Source: Streptomyces sp. NBC_01232 (lineage in GTDB: Bacteria; Actinomycetota; Actinomycetes; Streptomycetales; Streptomycetaceae). From it: a stretch of DNA of 64,000 bases. Positions 37,282 through 45,737 of this stretch are shown piece by piece. The stretch spans positions 6,563,001 to 6,627,000 of the forward strand of contig NZ_CP108518.1 of assembly GCF_035989885.1 (NCBI RefSeq), given 5' to 3'. The translations under genes were made by a program, and so were the position numbers. Position 1 is the stretch's first letter; each line of letters opens with the position of its first letter. The notes under the pieces were generated by a model. That model was given only the letters and a program-made list of their open reading frames with translations, was not told where the DNA came from and made no database searches.

Positions 37282-38541
37282 ATGGACCACGCCGCGGACG
37301 TCCCCGACGTCTTCGACCCCCGCATCTACGCCTCCGGCGTCCCGCACGAGCGCTACCGGCTGCTGCGCGAGCGGCACCCCGTGGCCTGGCAGGCCGAGCC
37401 GGAGATCCAGGGCTGGTCCGCCGGCCCCGGATTCTGGGCGGTCACCCGGCACGCCGACGTCGTGCGGGTCCTGCGCGACCACCGGACGTACTCCTCCTGG
37501 CTGGGCGCCACCCAGATCCGCGACCCCGACCCGGCCGACCTGCCGTTCCTGCGCCGCACCATGCTCAACCAGGATCCGCCCGCCCACGGCAGGCTGCGCC
37601 GGCTCGTCGCCCGCGCCTTCACCCCCGCCCGAGTCGACGCCTTCACCGGGCGGGTACGAAACCGGGCGCGCGACCTGCTGGCCGCCGCCCGGGAGGGCGC
37701 CGAGGACGGCGCCGCCGACCTCGTGCGCACCGTCACCGACGAGTACGCGCTGCTGAACCTCACCGACCTGCTGGGCGTCCCGGCCGCCGACCGGGCCCTG
37801 CTGCTGGAGTGGACCGTACGGATCATCGGCTACCAGGACCCCGACGACGCCCCGCCGCCGGTCCTCGGGCCGGACGGCAAGCCGCTCAACCCGCGCTCCC
37901 CGGCCCTGCTCGGCGAGATGTTCGCGTACGCCCGCGAACTGGCCGCCCACAAGCGCGCCCACCCGGGCGACGACGTGATGACCGCCCTCGCCGAAGCCGG
38001 ACTCGACCCGGCCGAACTGGAGATGTTCTTCTTCCTGCTCACCGTCGCCGGCAACGACACCGTGCGCAGCGCCGCCCCCGGTGGCCTGCTCGCGCTGGCC
38101 CGGCACCCGGACGCCTACCGCCGCCTCGCGGACGGATCCGTCCCCTTCGACCAGGCCGTCGACGAACTCCTGCGCGTCCATCCGCCGGTGCTCAGCTTCC
38201 GCCGCACCGCCGCCGTCGACACCGAACTGGCCGGGCAGCCGATCCGCGCCGGGGACAAGGTGGTGGTCTTCCACGCCTCCGCCAACCACGACGAGCGCGT
38301 CTTCACCGACCCCGGGCGCCTGGACCCGTCCCGGACGCCCAACCCGCACGTCTCCTTCGGGGACGGCCCGCACGTCTGCCTCGGCGCCCACTTCGCCCGG
38401 CTCCAGCTGCGCGTCCTCTACGAACAGTGGTGCGTGGCCATGCCCCCGCCGGAACTGGTCGGCCCGCCGCGCCGGCTGGTGTCCAACTTCATCAACGGGA
38501 TCACGCGGCTGCCGGTTCGGGTGTCAGGGCGGCCCGGGTGA
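37282..38541 (+). CDS. Cytochrome P450
   Basis: A 419-residue soluble bacterial P450. The oxygen-binding I-helix motif is AGNDT near residue 256, the ExxR pair is in ELLRVHPP near 296, and the heme-cysteine loop is FGDGPHVCLGAHFA near 355-368. The layout resembles the CYP124/125/142 steroid and fatty-acid hydroxylase group, an impression rather than an alignment. No ferredoxin gene is nearby. The ATG at 37282 begins MDHAADVPD. The last 41 bases overlap the convergent next gene. Confidence 0.9.
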   Translation: MDHAADVPDVFDPRIYASGVPHERYRLLRERHPVAWQAEPEIQGWSAGPGFWAVTRHADVVRVLRDHRTYSSWLGATQIRDPDPADLPFLRRTMLNQDPPAHGRLRRLVARAFTPARVDAFTGRVRNRARDLLAAAREGAEDGAADLVRTVTDEYALLNLTDLLGVPAADRALLLEWTVRIIGYQDPDDAPPPVLGPDGKPLNPRSPALLGEMFAYARELAAHKRAHPGDDVMTALAEAGLDPAELEMFFFLLTVAGNDTVRSAAPGGLLALARHPDAYRRLADGSVPFDQAVDELLRVHPPVLSFRRTAAVDTELAGQPIRAGDKVVVFHASANHDERVFTDPGRLDPSRTPNPHVSFGDGPHVCLGAHFARLQLRVLYEQWCVAMPPPELVGPPRRLVSNFINGITRLPVRVSGRPG

Positions 38542-39226
38542 CGTCGGCCACGAGCTCGGTCACATCGGGGCCGTACGCATGGGAGTTGATCACCTTCAGG
38601 ACCAGGCAGAAGGGGTCCGTGCCGTACTTGCGGGCCAGCTGTCCGTGGTTGCGGGCCAGGAAGCGGGCCGCTGCCTGGTTGCTGACTGCGGTCTGCCCGG
38701 ACAGCAGGAACACCGGCCGGCCGCCCTCCCCGCCCGCGAGCCGGGCCAGCACCACGTGCTCCACCCGGTCCTTGTCCCACCGGTAGCTCTCCCCGCCCAC
38801 CACGATGGCGCCGCGGTCCTCGTGCTCCCGGCTGTCGATGTTGACCCGCACCCCCGGCAGCATGGAGGCCAGGTGGGCCACCGTACGGGTGTTGGAGGTG
38901 GGGCCGCCGACGCAGAACTCGGCGCGCTCGCCGAAGCCCTGACGCGCCTCGTCGTGCGTGACGATCTGGACGTTCGCCCCGCAGTCCTTGATCAGGGCGG
39001 ATATCTCCAGCAGGGCGAAGGCGTCGTTGCGGTGCACCGACGATTCCTTGCCGCCCATCTGCCGGTTGACCACGAACAGGCAGTCGGAACCGGTCGGCAG
39101 CCCGAAGAACACCTGCTTGCGGCGCAGCGTGCGGCGCCACAGATAGGTCCGGGCGAACCAGCCGAACCCGCCGCTGAGGGCGGTGGCTATCACCCCGAGC
39201 ACGATGTTGCGCACGTCGTCGTTCAT
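38501..39226 (-). CDS. Membrane-anchored protein of unknown function
   Basis: A 241-residue protein with one N-terminal hydrophobic helix (IVLGVIATALSGGFGWFA, about residues 8-25) followed by basic residues, so the large domain is probably cytoplasmic. That domain has CLFVVNRQMGG near 49, FCVGGPTSNTRTVAHL near 104 and VFLLSGQTAVSNQAAARFL near 172, glycine-containing turns that could form a Rossmann-like site. No family recognised. Its 3' end overlaps the P450 gene by 41 bases on the opposite strand. Confidence 0.7.
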   Translation of the reverse strand: MNDDVRNIVLGVIATALSGGFGWFARTYLWRRTLRRKQVFFGLPTGSDCLFVVNRQMGGKESSVHRNDAFALLEISALIKDCGANVQIVTHDEARQGFGERAEFCVGGPTSNTRTVAHLASMLPGVRVNIDSREHEDRGAIVVGGESYRWDKDRVEHVVLARLAGGEGGRPVFLLSGQTAVSNQAAARFLARNHGQLARKYGTDPFCLVLKVINSHAYGPDVTELVADVTRAALTPEPAAA

Positions 39227-39327
39227 GCGGCGGATGGTAGCGGCCGCCCGGCCGTCCTGACGCGGGGGGTGCCGTGAAGTTACGCTGCGCGAACCAGGCC
39301 TGACCGGCCGTCGACTGGAGGAACCGG

Positions 39328-41133
39328 ATGCGTGGTCCCGCCGCACGTCAGTTAGCGCTAGTAGCCCTCGCCGGGGCGCTCGTCTCCACCGGGGCCGCGG
39401 CCCCGCCCACCGCCGCGTCCCCACCGGCACCGGCCAAGGTGCCCGTAGCCGCCGGATACGGCGGGGCCGTCGCCAGCGTCGACGCCGACGCCTCCGCCGC
39501 GGGCATCGCCGTCCTGCGCTCGGGCGGCAACGCGGTGGACGCGGCGATCGCCACCGCCGCCGCCCTCGGGGTGACCGAGCCCTACTCGGCGGGCATCGGC
39601 GGAGGCGGCTACTTCGTCTACTACGAAGCGCGCTCGCGCCGGGTGCACACCATCGACGGCCGCGAGACCGCCCCCGCCACCGCCACCGAAACCCTGTTCC
39701 AGGAGAACGGCCTGCCCATCCCCTTCGCGGAGGGCCAGACCAGCGGACTCGGCGTCGGCGTCCCCGGCACCCCCGCCACCTGGAAGAGCGCCCTCGACGC
39801 CTGGGGCACGCGCCCGCTGGGCAAACTGCTGAAGCCCGCCGAGAAGCTGGCCCGCGACGGCTTCACGGTGGACGGCACCTTCCGGGCCCAGACCGAGCTC
39901 AACCAGGACCGCTTCAAGGACTTCCCGGCCACCTCGAAGCTCTTCCTGCCGGGCGGCGCCCTGCCGGTGGTCGGCTCCACCTTCAAGAACCCCGACCTTG
40001 CGGCCACCTACGCCGAGCTCGGCCGCAAGGGGACCGGCGCGCTCTACCGCGGCCCCATCGCCGAGGACATCGTGCGGGCCGTCCGCACACCCCCGGTGGA
40101 CCCGGCGGCCACCCGCAAGGTCCGCCCCGGCGATCTGACCACCGGCGACCTGCGCGCGTACGTGACCAAACGGCAGGACCCGACCCGGGTGGGCTACCGC
40201 GGCCTGGACGTCTACAGCATGGCGCCCTCCTCCTCGGGCGGCACCACCGTCGGCGAGGCGCTGAACATCCTGGAGGGGACCGACCTCTCGAAGCTGTCCG
40301 AGAGCCAGTACCTGCACCGCTTCATCGAGGCCTCGCGGATCTCCTTCGCCGACCGGGGCCGCTGGGTCGGTGACCCGGCGGCGGTGAAGGTGCCGACGCG
40401 CGAGCTGCTCTCGCAGCGGTTCGCCGACTCGCGCGCCTGCCTGATCGCGCCGGACCGTACGCTCACCAGCCCGCTCGCGCCCGGTGACCCGCGCAACCCG
40501 GCGCCCTGCGCCACCACCGGCCGGGCCGCGCCGACGACGTACGAGGGGGAGAACACCACCCACCTGACGGCCGCCGACCGCTGGGGCAATGTGGTCAGCT
40601 ACACCCTGACCATCGAGTCCACGGGCGGCAGCGCGATCACCGTCCCGGGCCGCGGCTTCCTGCTCAACAACGAGCTCACCGACTTCTCCTTCTCCCCGGC
40701 CGCGCCCGGCGTGCCGGACCCGAACCTGCCCGGTCCCGGCAAGCGGCCGCGCTCCTCCATGTCCCCGACGATCGTGCTGGAGAACGGGCGCCCGCTGCTC
40801 GCGGTGGGCTCCCCGGGCGGCGCCACCATCATCACCACCGTGCTGCAGACGCTGACCGGCCACCTGGACCGGGGCCTGCCGCTCGTCGACGCGATCGCCG
40901 CGCCGCGGGCCAGCCAGCGCAACCAGACCACCACCGAGCTGGAGCCGGGCCTGTGGAACAGCCCGCTGCGCGCGGAACTGGAGGCGATCGGCCACGGCTT
41001 CCGGCAGAACCCGGAGATCGGCGCGGCGACCGGCGTGCAGCGGCTGCCGGACGGGCGCTGGCTGGCGGCGGCCGAGACCAGCCGCCGCGGCGGTGGCTCG
41101 GCGATGGTGGTCCACCCGCACGGGAGGCCGTAG
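39328..41133 (+). CDS. ggt: Gamma-glutamyltransferase
   Basis: A 601-residue secreted gamma-glutamyl transpeptidase acting on glutathione-like peptides outside the cell. A signal peptide spans about residues 1-27. The precursor cleaves itself before the nucleophile T410 in ENTTHLTA to give the two subunits. Other family motifs: GGNAVDAAIATAAALGVTEP near 69, the MAPSSSGGTT loop near 300 and SMSPTIVLENGRP near 478. GGAGG lies ahead of the ATG. Convergent with methionine aminopeptidase. Confidence 0.94.
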   Translation: MRGPAARQLALVALAGALVSTGAAAPPTAASPPAPAKVPVAAGYGGAVASVDADASAAGIAVLRSGGNAVDAAIATAAALGVTEPYSAGIGGGGYFVYYEARSRRVHTIDGRETAPATATETLFQENGLPIPFAEGQTSGLGVGVPGTPATWKSALDAWGTRPLGKLLKPAEKLARDGFTVDGTFRAQTELNQDRFKDFPATSKLFLPGGALPVVGSTFKNPDLAATYAELGRKGTGALYRGPIAEDIVRAVRTPPVDPAATRKVRPGDLTTGDLRAYVTKRQDPTRVGYRGLDVYSMAPSSSGGTTVGEALNILEGTDLSKLSESQYLHRFIEASRISFADRGRWVGDPAAVKVPTRELLSQRFADSRACLIAPDRTLTSPLAPGDPRNPAPCATTGRAAPTTYEGENTTHLTAADRWGNVVSYTLTIESTGGSAITVPGRGFLLNNELTDFSFSPAAPGVPDPNLPGPGKRPRSSMSPTIVLENGRPLLAVGSPGGATIITTVLQTLTGHLDRGLPLVDAIAAPRASQRNQTTTELEPGLWNSPLRAELEAIGHGFRQNPEIGAATGVQRLPDGRWLAAAETSRRGGGSAMVVHPHGRP

Positions 41134-41142
41134 CGCCACGTC

Positions 41143-41170
41143 CCTCACCGCCCTCTAGGGGGCGGTGAGG
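41143..41170. terminator. Shared terminator of ggt and map
   Basis: Perfect 11-bp arms (41143-41153 and 41160-41170) with a six-base loop. It spans the stop codon of the minus-strand aminopeptidase gene and lies nine bases after the ggt stop, so it can serve both strands. Confidence 0.8.
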
Positions 41171-41922
41171 ATCCGCGGACCGTCGGCGGTGATCGCGACG
41201 GTGTGCTCCGAGTGGGCGGCCCGGCTGCCGTCGACGGTCCGCAGGGTCCAGCCGTCCGCGTCGCACGTGTAGTCGTCCGTACCGCCGGCGATCAGCATCG
41301 GCTCGATGGCGAGGACCAGACCGGGGCGCAGCTTCATGCCGTGTCCCGGCGGGCCCTCGTTGGGCACGCCCGGGTCCTCGTGCATGGCGCGGCCGATGCC
41401 GTGACCGCCGAAGCCGTCGGGGACGCCGTACCCGGCGGCGCGGCAGGTGGTGCCGATGGCGTGGGCGATGTCGCCGATCCGGTTGCCGGGCACGGCGGCG
41501 GCGATCCCGGCCGCGAGGGCCGCCTCGGAGGTCTCGATCAGCCGGAGGTCGGCGGGGCGGGCGCTGCCGACGGTGAAGCTGACCGCCGCGTCCCCGGCCC
41601 AGCCGCCGAGCAGTGCCCCGAAGTCGGCGCTGACCAGGTCCCCGTCCCGCAGCGGGTCCTCGCCGGGGATGCCGTGGACGATCGCGTCGTTCACCGAGAG
41701 GCACAGCACGGCGGGGAAGGGCACCGGGGCGAACTGCGGCCGGTAGCCCAGGAAGGGTGAGGTGGCGCCGGCCTCGCGGAGCACCTCGCGGGCCACCCGG
41801 TCCAGGTCCAGCGGGGACACTCCCACGTCGGCGGCCTCCCGTACGGCGGCCAGGGCGCGGGCGACCACCCGGCCCGCGGCGCGCATCTCGTCGATCTCTC
41901 GGTCCGTCTTCAGTTTCACCAT
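41155..41922 (-). CDS. map: Type I methionine aminopeptidase
   Basis: A 255-residue cytoplasmic enzyme removing initiator methionine. The dimetal ligands fall in SADFGALLGGWAGDAAVSF (two Asp), GHGIGRAMHEDP (His), LAIEPMLI (Glu) and EHTVAI (Glu). It lacks an N-terminal zinc-finger or SH3 extension. Streptomyces usually has more than one copy, and this one is divergent from a small XRE regulator with an AT-rich palindromic spacer between, so it may be the conditionally expressed paralogue. Confidence 0.93.
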   Translation of the reverse strand: MVKLKTDREIDEMRAAGRVVARALAAVREAADVGVSPLDLDRVAREVLREAGATSPFLGYRPQFAPVPFPAVLCLSVNDAIVHGIPGEDPLRDGDLVSADFGALLGGWAGDAAVSFTVGSARPADLRLIETSEAALAAGIAAAVPGNRIGDIAHAIGTTCRAAGYGVPDGFGGHGIGRAMHEDPGVPNEGPPGHGMKLRPGLVLAIEPMLIAGGTDDYTCDADGWTLRTVDGSRAAHSEHTVAITADGPRILTAP

Positions 41923-41924
41923 GC

Positions 41925-41964
41925 CAATAACTATACCGGTATAACAATAACGGGATAGTTATTG
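41925..41964. promoter_or_regulatory. Palindromic operator/promoter between map and the XRE gene
   Basis: CAATAACTAT (41925-41934) and ATAGTTATTG (41955-41964) are perfect 10-bp inverted repeats. Inside lies the perfect palindrome TATACCGGTATA (41932-41943). The block is far more AT-rich than anything around it and starts three bases before the map start codon. Probable autoregulatory site with overlapping divergent promoters. Confidence 0.7.
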
Positions 41965-41986
41965 GTGTCCGGGGTAGGATGAGGTC

Positions 41987-42238
41987 ATGGTCCGTACCCC
42001 TCTCACACCCGAAGAGCGCGAGCGCGGCGAGCGGCTCGGCGTCCTGCTGCGCGAGGCCCGCGGCAGTCGCAGCATGGTCGAGGTCGCGGCCGGCGCCGGG
42101 CTCTCCGCCGAGACCCTGCGCAAGATCGAGACCGGCCGGGCGCCCACCCCCGCCTTCTTCACGGTCGCCGCCCTCGCCGCGGCGCTCGGGCTCTCCCTCG
42201 ACGACCTGCTGCGCCGCTGCGCCGTCGTCCCCGCCTAG
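41987..42238 (+). CDS. Small XRE-family HTH regulator
   Basis: An 83-residue DNA-binding protein consisting almost only of a Cro/CI-type helix-turn-helix (about residues 17-72): LGVLLREARGSRSMVEVAAGAGLSAE-like helices, then TLRKIETGRAPTPAFFTVAALA. GGATGAGG precedes the ATG. It is divergent from map across a strong palindrome, which suggests it controls itself and map. A large hairpin covers its stop codon. Confidence 0.85.
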   Translation: MVRTPLTPEERERGERLGVLLREARGSRSMVEVAAGAGLSAETLRKIETGRAPTPAFFTVAALAAALGLSLDDLLRRCAVVPA

Positions 42239-42302
42239 GTCGTCTCTTCCGGATCTTGCCGGGCTCGCGTCGACCGACAAGATCCAAAAGAGACGACCTA
42301 GG
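42234..42302. terminator. Long two-part hairpin overlapping a stop codon
   Basis: Outer arms of 15 bp (42234-42248 and 42288-42302) and inner arms of 8 bp (42251-42258 and 42278-42285), all perfect, are separated by a two-base mismatch on each side; the loop is 19 bases. The outer arm begins before the XRE stop codon. Strong terminator-like structure, or a small mobile palindromic repeat. Confidence 0.75.
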
Positions 42303-42306
42303 TCCT

Positions 42307-42337
42307 GCCGTTCGGGCGGGCCCGGCGGCCGAACGGC
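42307..42337 (+). terminator. Short hairpin downstream of the long one
   Basis: Perfect 9-bp arms GCCGTTCGG (42307-42315) and CCGAACGGC (42329-42337), five bases after the preceding structure. Confidence 0.5.
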
Positions 42338-42391
42338 CCAATCGGCGGTGGGAGGTCCGGAGCGCGGGGCAAGCGTGAAGGCGTGTCAGCC

Positions 42392-43585
42392 ATGAACGCA
42401 TCCAAGCGCGTCGGTTTCGCCCTCGTCGGCGCCCTCCTCGCGGGCGGCCTGCTGCTCGCGGCGTGCGCCGTGCCCGAGGACCGGGCCCGCGAGGCGGACT
42501 TCCACCACCCCGGCGTCGTCGTCGGCGACGCCCAGCTCCGGCAGGCGAAGCAGATGGTCGCGGCGGGCCGGGAGCCCTGGCTGTCGGCGTACCGGGCACT
42601 GCTGAGGACCCGCTACGCCTCGCTCGGCTACACCCCGCACCCGGCCGACGTGGTGCCCTGCCCGTTCAACAGCGGACCGCAGTCCTGTCTCGACGAACGG
42701 CAGGACGCGATCGCCGCCTACACCCACGCCCTGCTGTGGTCGGTGAACGGCCGGACCGCCCACGCCCGCAAGGCCGTGCAGATCATGGACGCCTGGTCGG
42801 CCGTGATGAAGAAGCACCGCGAGGACAACGCCGGCCTCCAGGCCGCCTGGTCCGGGTCCAGCTGGGCACGGGCCGCCGAGCTCGTGCACGCCGGCTACCC
42901 GAACTGGGAGGAGCCGCGGGTCACCCGCTTCAAGGAGATGCTGCGCAAGGCCTACCTGCCGGCCGTCCGCGCCCAGGTGCCCGCCTACAACGGCAACTGG
43001 GAACTGGCCATGACCGACGCCGCCGTCTCCATCGCCGTCTTCCTGGAGGACCGGGTCGTCTTCCGGGAGTCCCTGGAACGGTTCCGGGCGCGCGTACCGG
43101 CGTACTTCTACCTCAGGATGGACGGCCCGCGCCCGATGGCCCCGCCGTACGCCGCCATCGAGACGGCCGACCAGGTCAAGGCGTACTGGTTCGACCAGGG
43201 CACCTACGTCGACGGCATCGCCCAGGAGACCTGCCGCAACCTCATGCACGTCGGCTACGCGCTCGCCGCGTCCGCGCACATCGCCGAGACCGCCTGGCAC
43301 CAGGGCGTCGACCTCTACGGGGAGCAGTCCGCCCGGCTGCGGACCGCGCTGGAGTTCCACTCGAAGTACCAGCTCGGTGCCGAGGCCCCGAAGTGGCTGT
43401 GCGGCGGCAAGGTGGAGCGGACCATGGGGCCCGACCTGGAGGTGGCCCTGCACCACTACGAGACGCGGACCGGCGCGAAGCTCCCCTACACCCGCGCCCT
43501 GGTCGAGGAGATGCGTCCGGCCGGGACGGACGAGCTCTTCGTGGCCTGGGAGACCGTCAGCCACGGAGAGGCCCCACCCGCCTGA
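42392..43585 (+). CDS. Alginate-lyase-family lipoprotein
   Basis: A 397-residue exported protein with a lipobox LLLAACA, hence lipid-anchored. The body is all-helical, matching the alginate lyase (PL5-like) superfamily: AYTHALLWSVNGRTAHARKAV near residue 105, a central NGNWELAMTDAAVSIAVFLED near 205 and YWFDQGTYVDGIAQETCRN near 268. These carry the Asn/His/Tyr-type residues of the fold, but activity on alginate is not assured, and other uronic polymers are possible. The ATG at 42392 has GAAGG about ten bases upstream; a GTG nine bases earlier is an alternative. Confidence 0.8.
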   Translation: MNASKRVGFALVGALLAGGLLLAACAVPEDRAREADFHHPGVVVGDAQLRQAKQMVAAGREPWLSAYRALLRTRYASLGYTPHPADVVPCPFNSGPQSCLDERQDAIAAYTHALLWSVNGRTAHARKAVQIMDAWSAVMKKHREDNAGLQAAWSGSSWARAAELVHAGYPNWEEPRVTRFKEMLRKAYLPAVRAQVPAYNGNWELAMTDAAVSIAVFLEDRVVFRESLERFRARVPAYFYLRMDGPRPMAPPYAAIETADQVKAYWFDQGTYVDGIAQETCRNLMHVGYALAASAHIAETAWHQGVDLYGEQSARLRTALEFHSKYQLGAEAPKWLCGGKVERTMGPDLEVALHHYETRTGAKLPYTRALVEEMRPAGTDELFVAWETVSHGEAPPA

Positions 43586-43617
43586 CACCGTCCACGGCGC
43601 ACGCCTAGGGTGCCGGT

Positions 43618-43998
43618 ATGGATCTCGAGGAGCTCGGCAGAGCGCGGTACGTCAGTCTCACCACCTTCCGCAAGGACGGCACGCCCGTGGCTACCCCCGT
43701 GTGGGCCGTGGCCGACGGGGGCGAGCTGTACGTGTGGACGCGCACCGATACGTGGAAGGTCAAGCGGATCCGTAACAACGGGCGGGTCGTCGTGACCGCC
43801 TGCGACGTCCGCGGGCGCGTGCAGGAAGGGGCGACGGCGTACGAGGGCGAGGCCCGGCTGCTCGACGAGGCGGGGCTGCGGCGGGTGCGGAAGCTGATGT
43901 CGCGCAAGTACACGTGGCAGTACTGGTTGGTCGACGTGCCCGCCACTCTGGCGCGCGGGGGCAAGCGTCCGCACACCGCGATCGCCGTCAAGCTTTGA
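43618..43998 (+). CDS. PPOX-class F420-dependent oxidoreductase
   Basis: A 126-residue split-barrel flavin/F420-binding protein of the pyridoxamine-phosphate-oxidase-like class. Typical text is YVSLTTFRKDGTPVATPVWAV at residues 10-30, then ELYVWTRTDTWKVKRIRNN and the cofactor-side VVVTACDVRGRV. Small members of this group in actinobacteria generally use F420 (TIGR03666-like). Physiological substrate unknown. Appears monocistronic. Confidence 0.85.
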   Translation: MDLEELGRARYVSLTTFRKDGTPVATPVWAVADGGELYVWTRTDTWKVKRIRNNGRVVVTACDVRGRVQEGATAYEGEARLLDEAGLRRVRKLMSRKYTWQYWLVDVPATLARGGKRPHTAIAVKL

Positions 43999-44043
43999 GA
44001 TTCCCGTAGCCCGCCCGTAACACAGGTGGGATCCAATGCGGTC

Positions 44044-45570
44044 ATGGAGACCGCGACTTCACTGGCGATCAGTCAACTCTCGGGATATTTACGGGGATTG
44101 ACGCAGAGACTGGATCCCGGGGCAGGCTGGTACGGGGAGTTTCTGCGCCGGGATCCCCAGGGCGTGCGGGCCTGTCTCGACGGGGCGGCGATGCCCCCGT
44201 GGGACGTGGTGGAATCGCTGCTGCGCGACCTGGCCGGCGCGCGGGGCGCGGAGTTCGCGGCCCGGGAGACCGTATACGCGGCCCGGCTGCGGGCCGCGGC
44301 CGTCACCGCGTGGGACCGGCTGCCGGGCGGCGAGGAGGAGCTGCGGACCCTGCTCGGGGCGGCTGCCTCCCAGCGGGCCGAGTCGCAGGCGGCCCTGCGG
44401 GACCTGACGGTACGGCTCGGCGGGTCCACCGGCCGGGCGGAGACGGACGCCCTCACCAGGGAACTGGTCTGGGCCCAGGACGACGTGGCCCGCGCCGCGG
44501 CCCGCCACGAGGATCTGTCGGCGCGTCTGCGGGCCCTGCGGGCGGGCCCGCAGGGGTTGTGGTCCGCCCGGCCGGAGGTCGCGGAGTGGCTGCCCGGGGT
44601 GCCCCGGCAACGGCCTGCGCAGGCCGGACCGCCCGCCGGCCGGACGGGGGCGGAGGAGCCCCCGGCCCGGCCCGAGGCGCCCCCTGCCCGGCCCGAGACG
44701 CCGGTCGGCCGCGCCGAAGGGCGGTGGCTGCGCGGTGCACGGCGCTCCGGAGGCGCCCGGTACGCGGGCTCGGCGGCCCCCGCGGCCCCGGCCTTCACCC
44801 TGCCGCCGGGGTACACCGACGGGGACGGCGCGCCGGATTCGGGTCCCGGCGCGGCCCTGCCCGCGCCGCGCGGAGCCCGCTTCGCCGGCCCGGCCCCCGA
44901 CCCCGAGCCCGACCCCGAGCCCGACCCCGAGCCCGGCCCCGCAGCCGACCCCGCCGCCGGGCCCGCAGGAGGCGAAGCCGCGCCCCCTGCCGCACACCAC
45001 CACCCCACCGACCCCGCCGCCCACCCCGCGCCGCCGGCGAAAGCTCCCGGAGCCGTCGCTGCCGCCCTGCTCGCCCTGCGCGCGCAGGGCCGCAGCGGCG
45101 AGGCGCACGCCCTGCTGTGCGAGGCCGCGGCCCGGCCCGCCGAGCACCTGCCCGCCCTCGCCGCCGAGCTGACCCGGGCCGGGCTCGCGGCCGACTGGGC
45201 CACCCTGCTGTGGGAGGCGGCCTCGCTCCCGCCCGAACGGCTCGCGGCGGCCGCGGCCGCCCTCGGCGCCGCCGGCCGGGAGGCCGACTGCGACGCCCTG
45301 CTGCGCCAGGGCGTGGCCCGACCCGTCGCCGAGGTCGCGGACGCGGCGCTCGCCCTCGGCGGGTCCGGCCGGATCCGCGAGGCCGACGCCCTGCTCGGCG
45401 CCTTCGTCCGGGTGCGCACCGCCGAGGAGGCGGCGGGGCTGGCCCGGCACGACCCGCAGTGGTTCGCGCCGCGGCTGCTCCGGGCGGCCCGGGCGCTGTC
45501 CGCAACCCGGCACCGAGACCTGGCCCACGCCCTCCGGGTGGCGGGCATCGGCGGGGCCTGGGGTTGCTAA
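44044..45570 (+). CDS. Large Ala/Pro-rich protein of unknown function
   Basis: A 508-residue protein. The N-terminal 190 residues look helical (LDPGAGWYGEFLRRDPQGVRACL, then coiled-coil-like RAESQAALRDLTVRLGGS). A Pro/Ala/Glu-rich disordered middle includes tandem DPEP units near residue 285. The C-terminal 180 residues consist of short Ala/Leu helical repeats resembling tetratrico- or HEAT-like arrays. Similar Streptomyces proteins carry uninformative labels. The start ATG at 44044 is uncertain; GTG at 44026 is also open. Confidence 0.65.
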   Translation: METATSLAISQLSGYLRGLTQRLDPGAGWYGEFLRRDPQGVRACLDGAAMPPWDVVESLLRDLAGARGAEFAARETVYAARLRAAAVTAWDRLPGGEEELRTLLGAAASQRAESQAALRDLTVRLGGSTGRAETDALTRELVWAQDDVARAAARHEDLSARLRALRAGPQGLWSARPEVAEWLPGVPRQRPAQAGPPAGRTGAEEPPARPEAPPARPETPVGRAEGRWLRGARRSGGARYAGSAAPAAPAFTLPPGYTDGDGAPDSGPGAALPAPRGARFAGPAPDPEPDPEPDPEPGPAADPAAGPAGGEAAPPAAHHHPTDPAAHPAPPAKAPGAVAAALLALRAQGRSGEAHALLCEAAARPAEHLPALAAELTRAGLAADWATLLWEAASLPPERLAAAAAALGAAGREADCDALLRQGVARPVAEVADAALALGGSGRIREADALLGAFVRVRTAEEAAGLARHDPQWFAPRLLRAARALSATRHRDLAHALRVAGIGGAWGC

Positions 45571-45681
45571 CCCGCCCGTCTGCTGACCGCATTCGACCGC
45601 GCGGCGACGTAACGTGATCGACTACTCCAACCGCGCACGGCGCTCTTGCCCCACGCTGTGACGAGGCCTACGTTCTACTCC

Positions 45682-45706
45682 CTACGCACACCGTCTACGT
45701 GCGTAG
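45682..45706. promoter_or_regulatory. Candidate operator of the pyrimidine operon
   Basis: CTACGCAC (45682-45689) and GTGCGTAG (45699-45706) form a perfect 8-bp inverted repeat with a nine-base spacer. It lies 32 bases before the first start codon of the operon. Extra CTAC words flank it. Likely target of an unlinked regulator. Confidence 0.55.
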
Positions 45707-45737
45707 AACCCGGCGTTCCCGTCGCGAGGAGCAGCTC

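Noticed and set aside
37282..38541. Biosynthetic cluster around the P450
   Set aside because: Neighbours are a two-component operon, an unknown membrane protein and gamma-glutamyltransferase; no core biosynthetic enzyme or ferredoxin is present.
44880..44950. Short tandem repeat encoding DPEP units taken as a possible variable-number locus
   Set aside because: Only about three to four short units in a generally Pro-rich stretch; too little to claim a variable repeat.
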